Shown: one piece after another, positions 59,225-64,000 of the stretch
Numbering within the stretch: position 1 is the first letter of the stretch
Layout: each line of letters starts with the position of its first letter
Source: Artocarpus heterophyllus
Taxonomy: Eukaryota > Streptophyta > Magnoliopsida > Rosales > Moraceae
Reading direction: 5' to 3'
NCBI GenBank assembly: GCA_025403435.1
Contig: CM046327.1
Coordinates: 13,198,218 to 13,262,217, forward strand
Length of the DNA stretch: 64,000 nt
The notes under the pieces: generated by a model
Databases searched by the model: none
What the model was told of the DNA's origin: nothing
What the model saw: the letters and a program-made list of their open reading frames with translations, nothing else
Program-made: the position numbers and the translations under genes

Positions 59225-61373
59225 TGCAACGCCCTGAAATTAATTTAATGTTATTATAATGTAAGATGATGAATTAGCGTGCCATAATTAATGTTTCAAC
59301 ATTAATTTGATTATTTGGTTGAATTTTGAATTTTAGGTTGTTTTGTTAATTTAATAAATTCAAATGATTTCTTATTGTTTTAAAATGATGTTTTGAGTTT
59401 TAAAGCACAACAATTTGTAAAATGTTTAAAATATTCCGTTTTACAAAACCGCGGGTGGCATTTGGTTTTCGTACAGTAAAATTACCCACCTTTTTTCTCT
59501 ATTTATTCCCTCTCACACTCTCTTTCTCTCACTCTCTCTCTGATCTCTCTCTCTCTCTCTTTCTCTCTCTCATGTGAGGCTCTCTCTCATTCCCTCTCTC
59601 GGTTTCTCTCTTCTCTCTCAATTTCTCTCTCAAATTTTTTAATCAAAATTCGAGTCCAAGCTTCGGGTTAGCGAGTAGGAAGCTCGGGGACGAGATTTGA
59701 CAACCGAGAACACGGATTGAAGCTTCGATTCGAGGTTAGTTTTGAAATTTCTAAACTTTTTCTAAAATTTTCAATTTTGTGCATTTTTGAAATTTAAGTT
59801 CGTTTGAGCTTAGAAAACCTTTGATTTGAGTTAAATGAACTTAGAACAACTAGAATCTAAGCTTAGATTGAAGAAAAAAGGATTAGATTCAAGATTTTTT
59901 ATTTTTCCTCATTTTTTTCCATTTTTGGATTTTTGAGATTTTTATGTTTAAATCTTGTTTAAATGAGTTCAAAAGTGTTCTAGTATGTTTTTCTATCATC
60001 TATGATTGTTTTCCATGCTTGAGATTTGAGAAAAACAAGTTAAAATCAAGATTTAGATTTTGGGAGATTAAAAACCCGTGGCTGAAATTTCTGAGTTTTT
60101 CTAGTTCGACAAGCCAAAATACGCGTTCAGCAGGCCGGATTCAAAGGATCGGCAGGCCGGAGTTCATCTGTCCGGCCGATCGGACCTAATTTTTGGCAGG
60201 TAGTTCGGCCGGCCAAAGCAGGGAGTTCGACAGGTCGATAGAGCATGGGAAATTTTGTGATTTTTCACCCGTTTTCACTGTTTTGAACCCCGATTTAAAT
60301 TCCAACAAGGTGAAATGATTTTAAAAATATAAAATGGCACACTAGGACATCATGAAATAGTTTAGTAACATAGAATGTCTCGAACTAGATATTGATCGAC
60401 TTAGTGTGTATCTAAGATCGTTCGTGATTCCGCAGAGCTAACGTATAGAGGACCAGGATTTCGGTGTGGGGCATCGGCACAAGTATCGAGGTTAAACTTC
60501 TACCATTTCTTTGGTAACCCAATTTCAAAAATGATTTGGCTTCAAAAAGGGTTTCTATAAAAATGTTTTCAACAGTTGATTGAAAATGGAAATTATTGGT
60601 TGTATTTTTGTAAACCATGAACTGAGATGAACTTCATGATGAACTTCATAATGAATGATAATGGAAACATTTGGTAAATGGATTTTCAAATAATGGTAGA
60701 AATGAATATAAAGGCATGATGCCATATTAGAAATCAGGTCGTGTAGCGATCGACCTTGGAGGCAGGTCCTAAAACCCAGCTGGGCTACTACGATGGTGAT
60801 ATCCTTATGGTTTGCCTAAGAAAAAGGAAAATGATATTTCTGGTCGACCTAATAAACTGTTTTGGGTAAGAAAGGTTTTATTTAAATTTATTTATTTATT
60901 CAATGCTCCTTTTAAATAATTCCTTGAATAGTAAGATTTTTCCTTTAAATTAAATGATTTAATAAAATATAGTCCTACTGAGCCTTTCGCTCACGTTTTA
61001 TTTGTTTTAAACTTTCCCCCTCTAGTGGGAATCCCATTTAGGTTCAGAGAGGACTCAACGGACAAAACTCAAGAGTAGTAGAAGAATTAGTAAATTATTT
61101 GTACTATTTGAACAAGGCATGTAATGTTTTAACTCTATTTGCACTAGGACTGTGGTTGTATTACTATATTGTTAGTACTATGTATGTGTATAAGTTGTGG
61201 GTCAGTGGGACCCATACTTGCTATGTTTATTATTCATTTTTCATGCAATAGCTTTCTTGAAACTCTTATATTTTATTATTTAACTTAACCCCTAAACTCT
61301 TAATTTTAATTAAATTCTCCTTTTAATTAATTTAAATAATTCGCCGTCACCTTCCGTACTCCAGGGCGTGACA
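59225..61373 (+). repeat. 5' LTR (about 2,149 bp) of a Ty3/gypsy retrotransposon
   Basis: Starts TGCAACGCCCTG (first bases probably mutated from TGTAACGCCC) and ends CCAGGGCGTGACA just before the primer site. It holds a long CT-rich tract (about 59510-59640) after a possible TATA-like 'ctatttattc'. The partner LTR lies beyond the window. Confidence 0.8.
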
Positions 61374-61376
61374 GAA

Positions 61377-61388
61377 TGGTATCAGAGC
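61377..61388 (+). other. Primer-binding site (initiator tRNA-Met)
   Basis: TGGTATCAGAGC three bases after the LTR end, the same primer type as in the LOG-carrying element. Confidence 0.92.
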
Positions 61389-61478
61389 TCAAGGTTATGA
61401 ACCTTGGAAATTGTGCACACATAGGTATGACAATGAAATACCTCTGACAGTCTAAATTTTATTTTCAAAAGTGAGAGA

Positions 61479-62695
61479 ATGGCACCTAGACGTTGTTCGA
61501 CAGCTGACGTCGAGTTCGAAAATGATGAGGGCATGATGAGGTCTATGTTTACGGCTTTTTGGCAGATGGCAGCCAGGGCTAGACCAGAGGATTTTGATGT
61601 TGGTCGTTAGCATACGTATTTTAAAGAATTTTGGCATGCGTCTATTCCGACCTTTGATGGTAATGGGGATCCGCAGTTGGCAGAATATTGGCTAGACTCG
61701 ATCGTGAAGCATTTGGATACCCTTGGTGTGCCTGATGAGTTTCGTGTGGAGTTCGCTGCTTATAAGCTCGAGGGTGGTGCTAATACTTGACAAGCTAAGC
61801 GTTTGGAACGCGGTGGTGATATCATTTGGGATAGATTCGAGGAGCTGTTCTATGACCGGTATTTTTTACAGGGTATAGAGATCAGAAGGCAGCTGAGTTC
61901 TACAGGTAGCAGCAAGGTGATTTGTTAGTCCAGGAATATGAGGTAAGATTTAATGAGTTGGCCAGGTTTGCTCCGTCAGTAGTGGCATCGGAGCGTGAGA
62001 AGTGCATTAAGTTTCAGGAAGGACTCAAGGCTCCTATTCGGCAACAGTTGGTTGCTCTGCGACTTAGGAGTTTTGGAGAGCTTGTGTTGTCAGCAATATT
62101 TATGGAGAATGACTATGCGCAGTATTGTGAGGATCGAGCAAAGGCTTCAGGAGGATCGCAGAGGAGCAGTAGGAAGAGCACCAGTAGCCGTCCAACTCCG
62201 GGGAAGAGCAAGCAAAGTGGCGCAAACAGTGGTAGCAGCAGTTCATCTGGTATCAGGCGCAACAATCCCTACAGCTTCCATTGTCATTTCTGTCAACAGC
62301 CCGGACACATTAAGAGGAATTGCCCGATCAGGAGTGCCCATCTTAGATCTCAGACCGGAGAGGATGCCAATCGTCAGTCTTAGCCTCAGACCTTACCTCC
62401 GCCTCAGCAGTACCCACAGTTGCAGTATCCTCAGTTCTCTCCTTAACAGTTCTCATATCCGGCACAAGGGCAGCAGCCGCAGCATTTCCAACGTAGCGTC
62501 CCTTAGTATCGAGTGTCAAGTGTAGCTAGTGTGCAGTCGTCTCCGTCTCAGCAACATCGGCAGAATAATCCTTGACCCAGCAATGTTGGTAGAGGAAAAG
62601 GAAAGGCACCAGTGCAGGTTCATGCAATGACATTTGGAGGTTCAGATTCTCAGACTAGTAAGGCGGTTGTCGATGGTACGATCTTAGTTTCTTAG
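61479..62695 (+). pseudogene. Ty3/gypsy gag and gag-pol linker, broken
   Basis: The capsid-type region from the ATG at 61479 includes IPTFDGNGDPQLAEYWLDS. A CCHC zinc knuckle C-x2-C-x4-H-x4-C lies at 62282-62323. The frame is broken by in-frame stops at 61608 and 61788, a one-base frameshift at about 61872-61875, then stops at 61907, 62381, 62444, 62504, 62573 and 62693. Most stops are explained by C-to-T changes (CAG to TAG, CAA to TAA) or the complementary G-to-A. A Gln-rich linker follows the knuckle. Gag and pol share one frame after the shift, as in chromovirus-like elements. Confidence 0.85.
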
Positions 62696-64000
62696 TCCTT
62701 AGCTCGCATTTTATTTGATACAGGTGCCTCTCATTCTCTCATTTCGAGTTCTTTTGTACATGCCTTGGGATTAGATATAGAAGAGTTTAATGAACCCCTA
62801 GTCATAACTTCTCCCTTGGGGCGGGTGTGTGTGAATTGTGTATGTAAAGCTTGTAAAATAAAGATTGGGGATGATATTTTGAAAAGTGATTTGATTATAC
62901 TCCCCATGAGCTCATATGATGTAATTCTAGGAATGGACTGGTTGTCCAGGTATAATGCAGTTGTAGACTGCCAACTTAGAAAAGTGGCCCTAGTGTCTGA
63001 TAGGGGGACAATGATCACTTACCAGGGTGGTGGTGATTGGTTAATGAGTGAGCGTCTCATGACGTCGTGTCTAAGAGGGCGAAGGAATTTGGGTTGTTGT
63101 GCTTTTCTTGCGAACCTAGAGTGCGAGCCCTATGCTTTGAGAGGAAGTGTAGCGATTTCGATGGTTGACGAGTTCGAGAATATCTTCCCCGACAAGTTGT
63201 TAGGATTACCACCACATCGGGAAATTAAGTTTGGTATTAAGTTGTTTCTGGAGACAGCACCGATTTCTATAATACCTTATCGGATGGCACCGGTAGAAAT
63301 GAAAGAATTGAGGAAGCAACTTCAGGAACTTGCTGATAAAGGGTATATTCAGAATAGCACATCTCCGTGGGGAGCACCGGTTTTGTTTGCTAAGAAACAT
63401 GATGGGACTCTCAGGTTGTGTGTAGATTATCGACAGCTGAATCATTTTACGGTGAAGAATAAGTATCCCTTGCCTAGGATCGACGAGTTGTTTGATCAGT
63501 TGGGAGGTTCGCGGTACTTCTCAAAGATTGATTTGCGGTCGGGTTACCATCAGCTCAGGATTAAGGAAGAGGATATTCCCAAGACAGCTTTTAGGACCCG
63601 GTATGGACATTTTGAGTTTCTGGTTATGTCGTTTAGGTTGACGAATGCTCCGGCAGCTTTTATGGATTTGATGAACAGGATATTTAGGCCGTTTTTGGAT
63701 CAGTTTGTGATCGTGTTCATCGATGACATTCTTGTGTATTCTAAGACTTGGGAGGAGCATGAGCAACATCTCCGGATCGTGCTTCAGATTCTGCGGGAGC
63801 ACCAGTTGTATGCTAAGAGGGAAAAGTGCGAGTTTTGGTTGACTAAGGTCAAGTTTCTAGGTCATGTTATCTCTGAGCATGGTATTTCTGTGGATCCGTC
63901 CAAGATTGAAGCCATAGTAGAGTGGAAACGACCGAGGAATGTAGCGAAGATTCGCAACTTCTTAGGTCTTGTTGGTTATTATAGAAAATTTGTAAAGGAT
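62696..64000 (+). CDS. Ty3/gypsy pol: protease and reverse transcriptase, partial at window end
   Basis: Open for 435 codons to the window edge. The retropepsin active site LFDTGASHS is at 62711-62737, and its partner-like segment ILGMDWL lies downstream. The RT begins with a [15 protein letters not shown] stretch, then [28 protein letters not shown], the catalytic [10 protein letters not shown] (from 63716), and the connection region [12 protein letters not shown]. RNase H and integrase would lie beyond the window. RT motif text fits Ty3/gypsy chromoviruses, perhaps the Tekay/Del group, given the long LTR and fused gag-pol, but the clade is not proven. No ATG start; translation would need the upstream gag-pol frame, which is broken. 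Confidence 0.88.

Noticed and set aside
1..64000. CRISPR arrays, rRNA or clear tRNA genes
   Set aside because: No regularly spaced repeat-spacer pattern, rRNA core sequence or cloverleaf with A/B boxes was noticed. The only tRNA-related sequences are the two retrotransposon primer sites.

Overview
This is a nuclear segment of a eudicot plant genome. It is strongly AT-rich, has long intergenic spaces and many nested transposable elements, and carries two recognisable host genes whose introns have GT-AG borders.

Layout. (1) 0.75-5.9 kb: a complete five-coding-exon Aux/IAA auxin co-repressor gene of the IAA8/IAA9 type, plus strand, 369 aa, with a non-coding leader exon and a 5'-UTR intron. (2) 6-30 kb: gene-poor sequence with MITEs, a long-inverted-repeat foldback element, a CACTA-like relic, a 35-bp minisatellite, a roughly 330-bp tandem duplication and microsatellites. 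(3) 30-32.8 kb: a decayed Ty1/copia pol on the minus strand, split by a solo LTR with a perfect target duplication. (4) 33.96-42.99 kb: a complete LTR retrotransposon on the minus strand. Its two 2,390-bp LTRs have equal length and no difference that I found. It has a 5-bp target duplication, an initiator-tRNA-Met primer site and a polypurine tract, but no recognisable gag or pol. In their place are two intact intronless ORFs: a LOG-like (cytokinin-activating phosphoribohydrolase family) protein, and a basic Cys-rich zinc-finger protein resembling nucleic-acid-binding proteins of flexuous plant RNA viruses. (5) 48.1-50.3 kb: a two-exon RING plus vWA E3 ubiquitin ligase gene of the WAV3/EDA40 family. 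(6) 51.8-52.7 kb: a non-autonomous hAT element with an 8-bp duplication. (7) 55.2-57.1 kb: a minus-orientation solo LTR related to the LTR of the next element. (8) 59.2-64.0 kb: a Ty3/gypsy retrotransposon on the plus strand, cut by the window edge. Its gag is riddled with stop codons, while protease and reverse transcriptase stay open.

The most notable item is the element at 34-43 kb. It combines a young insertion, an LTR with seven W-box cores spaced at about 10 bp, and cargo ORFs suggestive of hormone and defence manipulation. Assignments to families rest on motif recognition by eye. No database search was run.
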